A stretch of DNA of 64,000 nt from NCBI RefSeq assembly GCF_018070345.1, contig NZ_JAGPXX010000008.1:124001-188000 (forward strand), given 5' to 3'. How positions within the stretch are numbered: position 1 is the first letter of the stretch; each line of letters starts with the position of its first letter. Of this stretch, positions 50,803 through 58,284 are shown one piece after another. The notes under the pieces are model-generated. The model was not told the origin of the DNA. It worked only from the letters and a program-made list of their open reading frames with translations, and ran no database searches. The DNA is from Streptomyces sp. F63 (GTDB taxonomy: Bacteria; Actinomycetota; Actinomycetes; Streptomycetales; Streptomycetaceae). Made by a program: the position numbers and the translations under genes.

Positions 50803-51432
50803 CTGGGTTCTGTCCGGCGGACCACTGACGGAACCATAGCCGGATCGCTGCGGCGGTGACGGTGCTGTGAAAGACGTAGGCCCGCTTGTCGTAACGAGTA
50901 GCGACCGAACGGAAATTCTTGAGCCGGTTGATGGTCCTCGACTTCATCGCGGCGCCGGTAGCGGTCTCGGTCGAAACCGGCGGGCCTGCCGCCTTCTCTA
51001 CCATTGCGTCGGCAGTTGGCCCGTTGATCCTTCGGTTCCGGGATCGTGTGCCGGATGTGGCGTCTTCACAGGTAGCGGCGGTTTCGGCGAGAGCTGTATG
51101 CCTGGTCGCCGCTGACGTGGTCGGGCCGGGTCCGGGGTGTCCGCGCCCAGCGGCCTGACGTCGAGTCGACGCCGGCCATCGACAGTCGATCGGGCCCGCG
51201 AGGTCAGCGTCGGCCTGGACCGACCGCAGGACCCGGTCCCAGGTGCGGTCCGCCGACCAGCGGCGATGCTGCTCATGGACGGTCTTCCAGGAACCGTGGC
51301 GTTCCTGTCACGCCAGGGGACACCGGTGCGGATTCGGAACAGGACCACTCGTGATGCGTCAGATCCCCCCGTCCATGACCCACCAACGAGCGACCGGTCG
51401 GAAAGTCACATGATCTGCCGGACAGAACCCAG
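50803..51432 (-). mobile_element. Decayed IS5-family-like insertion sequence with intact terminal inverted repeats
   Basis: 16-bp perfect inverted repeats CTGGGTTCTGTCCGGC lie at 50803-50818 and, inverted, at 51417-51432, bounding ~630 bp, shorter than a usual ~850-bp element. The interior is a broken transposase. No clear target duplication was seen. Confidence 0.65.
50806..51400 (-). pseudogene. Broken IS5-family transposase
   Basis: Fragments read on the minus strand are split over frames: FRIRTGVPWRD, then SWKTVHEQHRRWSADRTWDRVLRSVQADADLAG in another frame, and near the end the conserved RTINRLKNFRSVATRYDKRA followed by YVFHSTVTAAAIRLWFRQW. The DDE active-site part between them is missing or shifted, so the enzyme should be inactive. 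Confidence 0.7.
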
Positions 51433-51498
51433 CCAGGACCTGCCAAAGGCCCGTCCAATCGCTTCACTCCGACATCCACTCCACTTCGAGGAGACCCA
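51433..51498 (+). promoter_or_regulatory. Leader of the tgm operon
   Basis: Short leader between the IS remnant and tgmA; it contains the ribosome site CGAGGAG at 51487-51493. No clear -35/-10 pair is present, so the promoter may lie inside or beyond the IS remnant. Confidence 0.35.
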
Positions 51499-51753
51499 GT
51501 GACAATCATCGTCGAACAGCCCATGGCGCCGTGGGGCGCCGGCCGCCTTGCGCCGTACCCGACCACCATCCGGCGCCCGCACGCCTCGGTCACCGTCGAC
51601 CCCGGCACGCAACTCGGCGTGTTCCGCGACCGCGACGGCCTGGTGGTCGACATGGGCGCGCACGGCACCGGTAAGGGCACCGAGACTTCGACCACCACGA
51701 ACTCGGACTCCAAGAATGACCAGGGGCACGACCAGGACTCCGAGCAGGACTGA
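51499..51753 (+). CDS. tgmA: ATP-grasp-modified RiPP precursor peptide TgmA
   Basis: An 84-aa peptide starting GTG 51499 with GAGGAG upstream. It matches the GRASP_targ precursor family: APWGAGRLAPYPTTI, SVTVDPGTQLGVFRDRDG, VVDMGAHGTGKGTETST form the conserved leader/follower. The last ~25 residues are rich in Thr/Ser and Asp/Glu with Asn/Gln, suited to omega-ester (graspetide) cross-links between hydroxyl and acidic side chains made by the ATP-grasp enzyme encoded next. Its product is unknown. Confidence 0.85.
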   Translation: MTIIVEQPMAPWGAGRLAPYPTTIRRPHASVTVDPGTQLGVFRDRDGLVVDMGAHGTGKGTETSTTTNSDSKNDQGHDQDSEQD

Positions 51754-51757
51754 CGGC

Positions 51758-52717
51758 ATGACCGAGGAGAGGCCGGTCCTGGTGGTCACTGAAGCGGATG
51801 ACCTGACCGCCGACATGGTGATCAGCGAACTCAACCGGCGGAACATGCCCGTGGTCAGGTTCAATCCCGCGGACATCGGCGTCGGCCTGACGGTCTCGGC
51901 TCGGTTCGGCACCTGCCCGGCCTCCATGGCCGGGCAGGTGCGCACCCCGTCGAGGGCCGCCGACCTGACCCGCGTCCGAGCGGCCTACTGGCGCCGCCCT
52001 CAGTGGCCGGCCTTCCCGCACCTTGAGCCGGACGATGCCCGGTTCGCGACTGCGCAGGTCCGCTTCGGGCTCGGCGGCACCCTCTACGCGATGGATTGCC
52101 CGCTCTGGGTCAATCACCCCCTGCGCATCGCCGCCGCCGACTACAAGCCCGCGCAGCTCGCCCTCGCCCAGCGGCTCGGCTTCGCCGTGCCACCGACTCT
52201 GGTGACCAACGACCCGGACGAGGCACGGGAGTTCATCACCAACCAGCGCGACGTGATCTCCAAGACTTTGCGCTGGACCCCGTACACACGGGATGGCGTG
52301 CCGGTTACCGGCTGGGCTGATCCGGTGACCGCCGACGAGATCAACGAGAGCGTTCGCATCGCTCCACACCTGTTCCAGACCCGTGTGGACAAAATCGCCG
52401 ACCTCCGCGTGCTGGTCGTCGGCCGGCACCTGTTCGCCGTACGCATCGGCTCCGGCCTGCTGGACTGGCGCAAGGACTACAGCGCTCTCACCTACACCGT
52501 CGAGCACCTTCCCGACCGGGTCGGCAAGGCGCTGCTCCTCTGCCTGGAGTCCCTTGGTCTGGTGTCGGGGAGCTTCGATCTCGCCGTGGACCGGACGGGC
52601 AACTACTGGTGGCTGGAGCTGAATCCGAACGGCCAGTGGGGGTGGCTGGAGACGGAGACCGGCCTCCCGATGTCCTCCGCATTCGCCGACCTGCTCACCC
52701 AAGGAGAAAGCTCATGA
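51758..52717 (+). CDS. tgmB: ATP-grasp ribosomal peptide maturase TgmB
   Basis: A 319-aa ATP-grasp ligase of the peptide-maturase group (graspetide synthetases, MvdD/TgmB type). It starts ATG 51758, 4 bp after tgmA. Features: pre-ATP-grasp domain (VVTEADDLTADMVISELNRRNMPVVRFNPADIG), ATP-binding segments (VISKTLRWTPY, QTRVDKIADLRVLVVGRHLFAVRI) and the metal/ATP motif WWLELNPNGQWGWLE with Glu/Asn ligands. It should form ester or amide links in TgmA. It is coupled to tgmC by ATGA. Confidence 0.9.
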   Translation: MTEERPVLVVTEADDLTADMVISELNRRNMPVVRFNPADIGVGLTVSARFGTCPASMAGQVRTPSRAADLTRVRAAYWRRPQWPAFPHLEPDDARFATAQVRFGLGGTLYAMDCPLWVNHPLRIAAADYKPAQLALAQRLGFAVPPTLVTNDPDEAREFITNQRDVISKTLRWTPYTRDGVPVTGWADPVTADEINESVRIAPHLFQTRVDKIADLRVLVVGRHLFAVRIGSGLLDWRKDYSALTYTVEHLPDRVGKALLLCLESLGLVSGSFDLAVDRTGNYWWLELNPNGQWGWLETETGLPMSSAFADLLTQGESS

Positions 52718-53919
52718 CCGACTCCGCGCCCGAGCGCCGCCGCCTCGCCGCACTGCTGGCGCAGAACGGGATCCTCACGTGCCCTTGGCTGCGCGGGGCC
52801 GTCGAAGTCGTGCCACGCGAACTGTTCCTCCACCCCGGGGTATTCCTCGACGAGGGCTGCACCTGGCGACCCGTCACGGCTACTGGCACCGAACCGTCCG
52901 AGTGGCTCAAGACCGCTTACAGCTACGACACCCTCACCACCCAGCTCGACGGCCATCTGACCGCCGACCAGACCGCCGAACCCGTCGCGGGGGTACCCAC
53001 CTCCTCCTCCACTACCCCGGCCACGGTGGTCGGAATGATCGAAAGCCTGGGCTTGGAGGCAGGCCATCGCGTACTGGAGATCGGCACGGGCACGGGTTAC
53101 TCCTCCGCCCTGATGTGCCACTGCCTCGGCGCGGACAACGTGACCACGGTCGAGGTCGACCCGGAAGTGGCGGAACGCGCGGACATCGCGCTGGAGACGC
53201 TCGGCTTCTCGGCATGGACCGTCACCGGCGACGGCCTCCTCGGCTTTCCCCGGAACGCGCCGTACGACCGCGTAATCGCCACCTGCGCCGTTCGCCGCAT
53301 CCCGCACGCCTGGATCCGGCAGACCAAGCCCGGGGGCATCATCCTGAGCACCGTGGGCTCCTGGCCGTACGGGACCGGCCTGGCCAAGGTCACCGTGGAC
53401 GGCAACGGCAACGCCGAGGGCCGAATCGTCGGCAGGTCTTCGTTCATGCAGGCGCGTTCCCAAGCCGTCGTGCCGGTGGCCGGCGACCTGTCGGCCCGGA
53501 CGGCCTACGCGGACAGCGAGCGGGAGACGAAGGCGCCCCCGACCCTGCTGGACGACTGGATGCCCGCCTTCCTCGCCCAACTCGCCGCGCCCGGCGCACA
53601 GCTCGTCCGTGCCACCCGAAGCGACGGAACCCGCCTGCTCTGCCTCTTCGACCCCGACCGGGAGTCTTTCGCGGAGTTCATCGCCCATGGAGACGGCTGG
53701 AGGGTCCGGCAGGGCGGTCCCGTGCCCCTCTGGGACCGGATCGAGGAGGCTCTCGTCGCCTGGGAAGCTGCAGGGCGCCCCGAGACCGACTCCGTTCAGC
53801 TCCGCATCACGCAGGCTTCCCACCACTACTGGATCGAGGGAGCACCAGCTCTCAACTGGGAGCACCGTCTCGACCTACGCGAAGAACCGGCCTCCGCGGA
53901 GACGAAACCGCGTCGATGA
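52714..53919 (+). CDS. tgmC: PCMT-like methyltransferase TgmC of the ATP-grasp RiPP system
   Basis: A 401-aa methyltransferase; ATG 52714 has AAGGAG upstream and overlaps the tgmB stop. The N-terminal half has protein-L-isoaspartate O-methyltransferase features: PRELFLHPGVFLDEG, QLDGHLTADQTAEPVAG, then SAM motif VLEIGTGTGYSSALMCHCLG and DRVIATCAVRRIPHAWIRQTKPGG. The C-terminal ~190 residues are specific to RiPP-associated members. Related PIMT-type enzymes in graspetide clusters convert Asp to aspartimide; this chemistry is a hypothesis here. Confidence 0.88.
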   Translation: MTDSAPERRRLAALLAQNGILTCPWLRGAVEVVPRELFLHPGVFLDEGCTWRPVTATGTEPSEWLKTAYSYDTLTTQLDGHLTADQTAEPVAGVPTSSSTTPATVVGMIESLGLEAGHRVLEIGTGTGYSSALMCHCLGADNVTTVEVDPEVAERADIALETLGFSAWTVTGDGLLGFPRNAPYDRVIATCAVRRIPHAWIRQTKPGGIILSTVGSWPYGTGLAKVTVDGNGNAEGRIVGRSSFMQARSQAVVPVAGDLSARTAYADSERETKAPPTLLDDWMPAFLAQLAAPGAQLVRATRSDGTRLLCLFDPDRESFAEFIAHGDGWRVRQGGPVPLWDRIEEALVAWEAAGRPETDSVQLRITQASHHYWIEGAPALNWEHRLDLREEPASAETKPRR

Positions 53920-54003
53920 GCAGCCGTCTCCTGGAGGCACCGAAAACCCCGGGCACCGGGACCGAACAAGCTCTGACACTCGGCTCAAGCCGTGAGACGC
54001 CGT

Positions 54004-54032
54004 GGGGCCGACGGTCCGTGACCGTCGGCCCC
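54004..54032 (-). terminator. glnA2 terminator (right island edge)
   Basis: A 13-bp perfect stem (54004-54016 with 54020-54032) with loop CGT lies 40 bp after the glnA2 stop and also 85 bp after tgmC, so it may serve both. A related hairpin occurs at 45992-46026. Confidence 0.8.
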
Positions 54033-54070
54033 ATGCGCCGGATCAGCGGGAAACCCGCCCTGAACTGCCC

Positions 54071-54158
54071 TTACAGCACCGGCAGCATCTTCCGCAGTTC
54101 GAAGGCCGTGACCTCGCTGCGGTACTCCTCCCACTCCTGCTTCTTGTTGCGCAGGAAG
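54071..54158 (-). repeat. Intact glnA2 3' end (right attachment-site arm)
   Basis: This is the right copy of the 88-bp repeat described at 46062-46149. It is part of the functional glnA2 gene, so insertion regenerated the coding sequence. Confidence 0.85.
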
Positions 54159-55432
54159 AAGTCGAAGACGTGTTCGCCGAGGGTCTCGGCGACGAGTTCG
54201 CTGCGCTGCATCAGGTCGATGGCCTCGCCGAGGTTCTGCGGGAGAGGCTCGATGCCCATGGCGCGGCGTTCGGAGTCGGAGAGGGCCCAGACGTCGTCCT
54301 CGGCGCCGGCCGGGAGTTCGTAGCCCTCCTCGATGCCCTTGAGGCCCGCCGCCAGCAGCACGGCGTAGGTGAGGTACGGGTTGGCGCCGGAGTCGATGGA
54401 GCGGACCTCGACGCGGGTGGAGCCGGTCTTGCCCGGCTTGTACATCGGGACCCGGATGAGCGCCGAGCGGTTGTTGTGGCCCCAGCAGATGTACGAGGGG
54501 GCCTCGCCGCCCGCGCCCGCCGTGCGCTGCGAGCCGCCCCAGATGCGCTTGTAGGAGTTGACCCACTGGTTGGTGACGGCGGAGATCTCCGCGGAGTGCC
54601 TGAGCAGGCCCGCGATGAAGGACCGGCCGACCTTGGAGAGCTGGTACTCGGCGCCGGACTCGTGGAAGGCGTTGCGGTCGCCCTCGAAGAGCGACAGGTG
54701 GGTGTGCATGCCGGAGCCCGGGTATTCCGAGAAGGGCTTGGGCATGAACGTGGCCTGCACGCCCTGTTCCAGCGCCACCTGCTTCATGATCAGCCGGAAC
54801 GTCATGATGTTGTCGGCGGTGGAGAGCGCGTCGGCGTAGCGGAGGTCGATCTCCTGCTGGCCGGGGGCGCCCTCGTGGTGGGAGAACTCCACCGAGATGC
54901 CCATGGATTCGAGCATGGTGATGGCCTGGCGGCGGAAGTCCATGCCGACGTTCTGCGGGGTGTGGTCGAAGTAGCCGGAGCTGTCGGCGGGGACGGGGCG
55001 GGTGCCGTCCACCGGCTTGTTCTTCAGCAGGAAGAACTCGATCTCGGGGTGGGTGTAGAAGGTGAAGCCCAGGTCCGAGGTCTTGGCGAGGATGCGCTTG
55101 AGGACGTAGCGCGGGTCGGCGAAGGACGGGGAGCCGTCCGGCATCAGGATGTCGCAGAACATGCGGGCGGTGCCGGGGGCCTCGGCGCGCCAGGGCAGGA
55201 TCTGGAAGGTGCCCGGATCGGGCTTGGCGATCATGTCGGACTCGTACACCCGGGCGAAGCCCTCGATGGCGGAGCCGTCGAAACCGATCCCCTCGTCGAA
55301 GGCCTGCTCGAGTTCGGCGGGTGCGACGGCGACGGACTTCAGGAAGCCCAGCACGTCGGTGAACCACAGCCGCACGAACCGGATGTCGCGCTCCTCCAGC
55401 GTCCGGAGCACGAACTCCTGCTGCTTGTCCAT
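54071..55432 (-). CDS. glnA: Glutamine synthetase family protein, GlnA2 type
   Basis: A 453-aa type-I glutamine synthetase homologue; ATG 55432 with AAGGAGAG upstream. MDKQQEFVLRTLEERDIRFVRLWFTDV and GIGFDGSAIEGFARVYESDM are at the N-terminus; catalytic metal/ATP regions include PEIEFFLL, HHEGAPGQQEIDLRYADAL, GSGMHTHLSLF and NNRSALIRVP. In streptomycetes the GlnA2 type acts as gamma-glutamylpolyamine synthetase rather than in bulk glutamine synthesis. Its last 28 codons form the attachment site of the island and the reading frame is intact. Confidence 0.9.
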   Translation of the reverse strand: MDKQQEFVLRTLEERDIRFVRLWFTDVLGFLKSVAVAPAELEQAFDEGIGFDGSAIEGFARVYESDMIAKPDPGTFQILPWRAEAPGTARMFCDILMPDGSPSFADPRYVLKRILAKTSDLGFTFYTHPEIEFFLLKNKPVDGTRPVPADSSGYFDHTPQNVGMDFRRQAITMLESMGISVEFSHHEGAPGQQEIDLRYADALSTADNIMTFRLIMKQVALEQGVQATFMPKPFSEYPGSGMHTHLSLFEGDRNAFHESGAEYQLSKVGRSFIAGLLRHSAEISAVTNQWVNSYKRIWGGSQRTAGAGGEAPSYICWGHNNRSALIRVPMYKPGKTGSTRVEVRSIDSGANPYLTYAVLLAAGLKGIEEGYELPAGAEDDVWALSDSERRAMGIEPLPQNLGEAIDLMQRSELVAETLGEHVFDFFLRNKKQEWEEYRSEVTAFELRKMLPVL

Positions 55433-55938
55433 CTCTCTCCTTGCGTGGGGATTCCCGGCCGTGGGAGGCCGGGAGGGAACGCGTCCTCCGCCCTGGGAGC
55501 CACGAGCAGCGTAGTACGCCGCGGCCCCGGCCCCGGGAAGCGGCCGGGTCCCGGCCGCCGTACGGCTCCGCGGGGCGGGGCGGACGGGCCGTCCCTGCCG
55601 GATGGAGGCGTCACACGAGCCATCCTCGCAGGTGGGACACCGTTCCACGAGTCCTCTGCCGGGCGGCTCGAACACGAGTATCCCAACCGGGGATTACCGA
55701 GGCGTTTCGCGGCCTCACCGCCCCCGCGCTCGGCCCTGTGAGGCCCGGGCCCCGGCGCGGTCCGCCGTCCCCCGGCACACCGACAGCCCGCCGATGGGGG
55801 ATGTCGGCGGGCTGTCGGCCTCACAGTGGCTCAGGGGTGCCCGGGTACGGTCGGCGCTCGGGACGGCGCCCCTCCGGGCGGCGCCGGGGCGATGCCCGGG
55901 CGGCGCCGGGGCCGGGACCGGGCGCCGGCGGGCGGGGA
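55433..55938. other. glnA2 upstream region and panB terminator
   Basis: About 500 bp without a convincing gene. It should hold the glnA2 promoter (no clear box identified) and the panB hairpin terminator at 55780-55818. Confidence 0.5.
55780..55818 (-). terminator. Hairpin terminator downstream of panB
   Basis: Perfect 15-bp stem (55780-55794 with 55804-55818) and 9-nt loop, about 120 bp after the panB stop codon. Confidence 0.65.
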
Positions 55939-56817
55939 TCAGTGGAAGCTGTGCTCCGCCGCCGGGTACGCGCCGCCGACGACGTCCTCGGCGAACGCCC
56001 TGGCGGCGCCGCCCAGCGCCTCGCGCAGCTGGGCGTACTGCTTGACGAAGCGCGGCACCCGGCCGGAGGTCATGCCCGCCATGTCCGTCCACACCAGGAC
56101 CTGCGCGTCGCACTCGGGGCCCGCCCCGATGCCGACGGTGGGAATGTGCAGGGAGCGGGTGACCTCGGCGGCGAGCTCGGCCGGCACCAGTTCGAGGACG
56201 ACCGCGAAGGCGCCCGCGTTCTGCACCGCCTTGGCGTCGCGCAGGAGCTGCTGCGCCGCCTCCTCGCCGCGGCCCTGGACCGGGTAGCCGCCGTAGGCGT
56301 TGACGGACTGCGGGGTGAGACCGATGTGCGCCATGACGGGGATGCCGGACTGGACCAGCAGCTCGATCTGGTCGGCCGAGCGCTCACCGCCCTCCAGCTT
56401 CACCGCGCCCACGCCGGCTTCCTTGACCAGCCGGGTCGCGCTGCGCAGCGCCTGGACGGGGCCCTCCTGGTAGGAGCCGAACGGCAGGTCGCCGACGATC
56501 AGCGCCCGCTTGGTGCCCCGGACGACGGCGGCGGACAGCAGGGTGATCTCGTCCATGGTCACCGGCACGGTGGACTCGTAGCCGAGGTGGCAGTTGCCCA
56601 TCGAGTCGCCGACGAGCATGACGGGGATGCCGGACTCGTCGAACACGGAAGCGGTCATGGCGTCGTAGGCGGTGAGCATCGGCCACTTCTCGCCGCGCTG
56701 CTTGGCGGCGGCGATGTCGCGGACGGTGATGCGCCGGTTCCCCGTGCCGCCGTACAGCGTCTTCCCGCTGTCGGCCGTGGGCTGCTTCGGGGCAGGCGCA
56801 GGCGAAACATGCGTCAT
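55939..56817 (-). CDS. panB: 3-methyl-2-oxobutanoate hydroxymethyltransferase
   Basis: A 292-aa enzyme of pantothenate synthesis that adds a hydroxymethyl group from methylenetetrahydrofolate to alpha-ketoisovalerate. Motifs: WPMLTAYDAMTASVFDESGIPVMLVGDSMGNCHLGYEST, AVKLEGGE, MAHIGLTPQSVNAYGGY, VLELVPAELA and IPTVGIGAGPECDAQVLVWTDM. ATG 56817 starts ~30 residues before the core, as in other actinobacteria. Single gene with its own terminator. Confidence 0.95.
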   Translation of the reverse strand: MTHVSPAPAPKQPTADSGKTLYGGTGNRRITVRDIAAAKQRGEKWPMLTAYDAMTASVFDESGIPVMLVGDSMGNCHLGYESTVPVTMDEITLLSAAVVRGTKRALIVGDLPFGSYQEGPVQALRSATRLVKEAGVGAVKLEGGERSADQIELLVQSGIPVMAHIGLTPQSVNAYGGYPVQGRGEEAAQQLLRDAKAVQNAGAFAVVLELVPAELAAEVTRSLHIPTVGIGAGPECDAQVLVWTDMAGMTSGRVPRFVKQYAQLREALGGAARAFAEDVVGGAYPAAEHSFH

Positions 56818-57149
56818 GGCTTCGGCTCCTTGTCGTCTCGAGGCGCCCTGACGGCGTCCCCGGATCACTCCCATGGTGGCACCGGCCGGGCGATCCGGAA
56901 AGTGGCGTGCCCCACACCTCGCGCCGCGGGGCCGGAACGGCGGGAAAGCCCGCGGTGGGCCCGGGGGTGATGGCGCCGGATGTCCTGTTTCCGTCACAGC
57001 TGCGGGGGCACCGGTACGGTCCGGAACCCCGCGTGCCGCCCCGGACGTCCCCCGTCAGCGAGGCCCGCCGCGCACGGCGGGCAGGTCATACCGATCCCCT
57101 AGGGTGCGTACGGCGGGGACGGGCGCGAACGAGGCACGAAGGGCAGCAC
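56818..57149. other. Divergent intergenic region panB / EEP protein
   Basis: 332 bp with no gene. CCCCTAGGG (57097-57105), a small palindrome, lies about 45 bp before the EEP start. No clear promoter was identified. Confidence 0.4.
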
Positions 57150-58172
57150 ATGGCGCAGGCGTACATGACGGAGTCGGGAGTCGGCGGCCCGGACCCCGAG
57201 GGGACCGGTTCCCGGTTCCGGCGTCTGGCGGCCGCCGCGCGGTTCGGTCCGGGCGCCTGGCGGCGCGGCATCCTGCTGGCGGTCTGCTCCGTCCTGCTCG
57301 CGCTGGTGATGGTCTTCCACGCCGAGGTGCCGAACCGCGTCGGCAACCTGGGCAGTCTGCTGGAGACCTTCCTGCCCTGGCTGGGGCTGGCCCTGCCGGT
57401 GCTGCTCGCCCTGGGGCTGCTGCGGCGCTCGGCCACGGCGCTGATCGCGCTGCTGCTGCCGCTGGCCGTGTGGCTCAACCTCTTCAGCGCGCTCGTCACC
57501 GACAAGGCGGGCACCGGCGGCGAGCTGACGGTGGTCACGCACAACGTCAACGCCGACAATCCCGACCCGGCGGGCACCGCGCGGGAGATCGCCGGCTCCG
57601 GCGCCGACGTGGTGGCGCTGCAGGAGCTGAAGCAGGGGGCGGTGCCGGTGTACGAGGAGGGGCTCGCCGCGGAGTACCCCCATCACGCGGTGAAGGGCAC
57701 GGTCGGGCTCTGGAGCAAGTACCCGCTGTCGAGCGTCCGCGGCGTCGACATCGGCCTGGGCTGGACCCGGGCCATGCGCGGCACGGTCAGCGCGCCGGGC
57801 GGGCCGGTCGCCGTCTACGTGGCGCATCTGCCCTCGGTGCGGGTGAAGCTGAACGCCGGGTTCACCGCCGGGCAGCGGGACGACAGCGCGGAGGCCCTGG
57901 GCATCGCCATCCGGGACGAGCCGCAGGAGCGGGTGGTCCTGCTCGGGGATCTGAACGGCACGATGAACGACCGCGCGCTGTCCCCGGTCACCTCGCAGAT
58001 GCGGTCCACGCAGGGCGCGGCGGGCGACGGCTTCGGCTTCAGCTGGCCCGCGTCGTTCCCGATGGCGCGGATCGACCAGATCATGGTGCGCGGGGTGGAG
58101 CCGGTCGCGTCCTGGTCGCTGCCGCGGACGGACAGCGACCATCTGCCGGTCGCGGCGTCCGTGGACTTCTGA
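57150..58172 (+). CDS. Membrane-anchored endonuclease/exonuclease/phosphatase family protein
   Basis: A 340-aa protein. Three N-terminal helices (LLAVCSVLLALVMVFH, FLPWLGLALPVLLALGLL, ALIALLLPLAVWLNLF) anchor an EEP domain with VVTHNVNADNPDP, VVALQELK (metal-binding Glu), VYVAHLPSV, LLGDLNGTMND and SDHLPVAASVDF. The active-site residues (N, E, D, N, D, H) are present. It likely cleaves phosphodiesters outside the membrane; the substrate is unknown. ATG 57150 was chosen, with a weak GGG ribosome site; ATG 57165 is possible. Confidence 0.85.
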   Translation: MAQAYMTESGVGGPDPEGTGSRFRRLAAAARFGPGAWRRGILLAVCSVLLALVMVFHAEVPNRVGNLGSLLETFLPWLGLALPVLLALGLLRRSATALIALLLPLAVWLNLFSALVTDKAGTGGELTVVTHNVNADNPDPAGTAREIAGSGADVVALQELKQGAVPVYEEGLAAEYPHHAVKGTVGLWSKYPLSSVRGVDIGLGWTRAMRGTVSAPGGPVAVYVAHLPSVRVKLNAGFTAGQRDDSAEALGIAIRDEPQERVVLLGDLNGTMNDRALSPVTSQMRSTQGAAGDGFGFSWPASFPMARIDQIMVRGVEPVASWSLPRTDSDHLPVAASVDF

Positions 58173-58284
58173 CCGGGGCCGCCGCCCCACGCGCGGACGG
58201 CGGCCCCCGAGCGGCTCGACGGGCCCCGCGGCGGGAGCGGCGGGGCAGGGCCGGGGCGCGGTCGCGGTGCCGGGCCCGCCCGGC

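Larger units (their letters stand above)
46150..54158. mobile_element. 8.0-kb genomic island inserted at the 3' end of glnA2
   Basis: The island is bounded by direct repeats of the glnA2 3' end (46062-46149 and 54071-54158). Contents: AriA/AriB-like defence pair, YdcF-like gene, GntR regulator, decayed IS5-like element and tgmABC. The ariAB segment has visibly lower GC (46681-46740 is 28/60 G+C). No integrase, excisionase or replication gene is recognisable, so it is either non-autonomous or has lost its recombinase. Confidence 0.75.
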
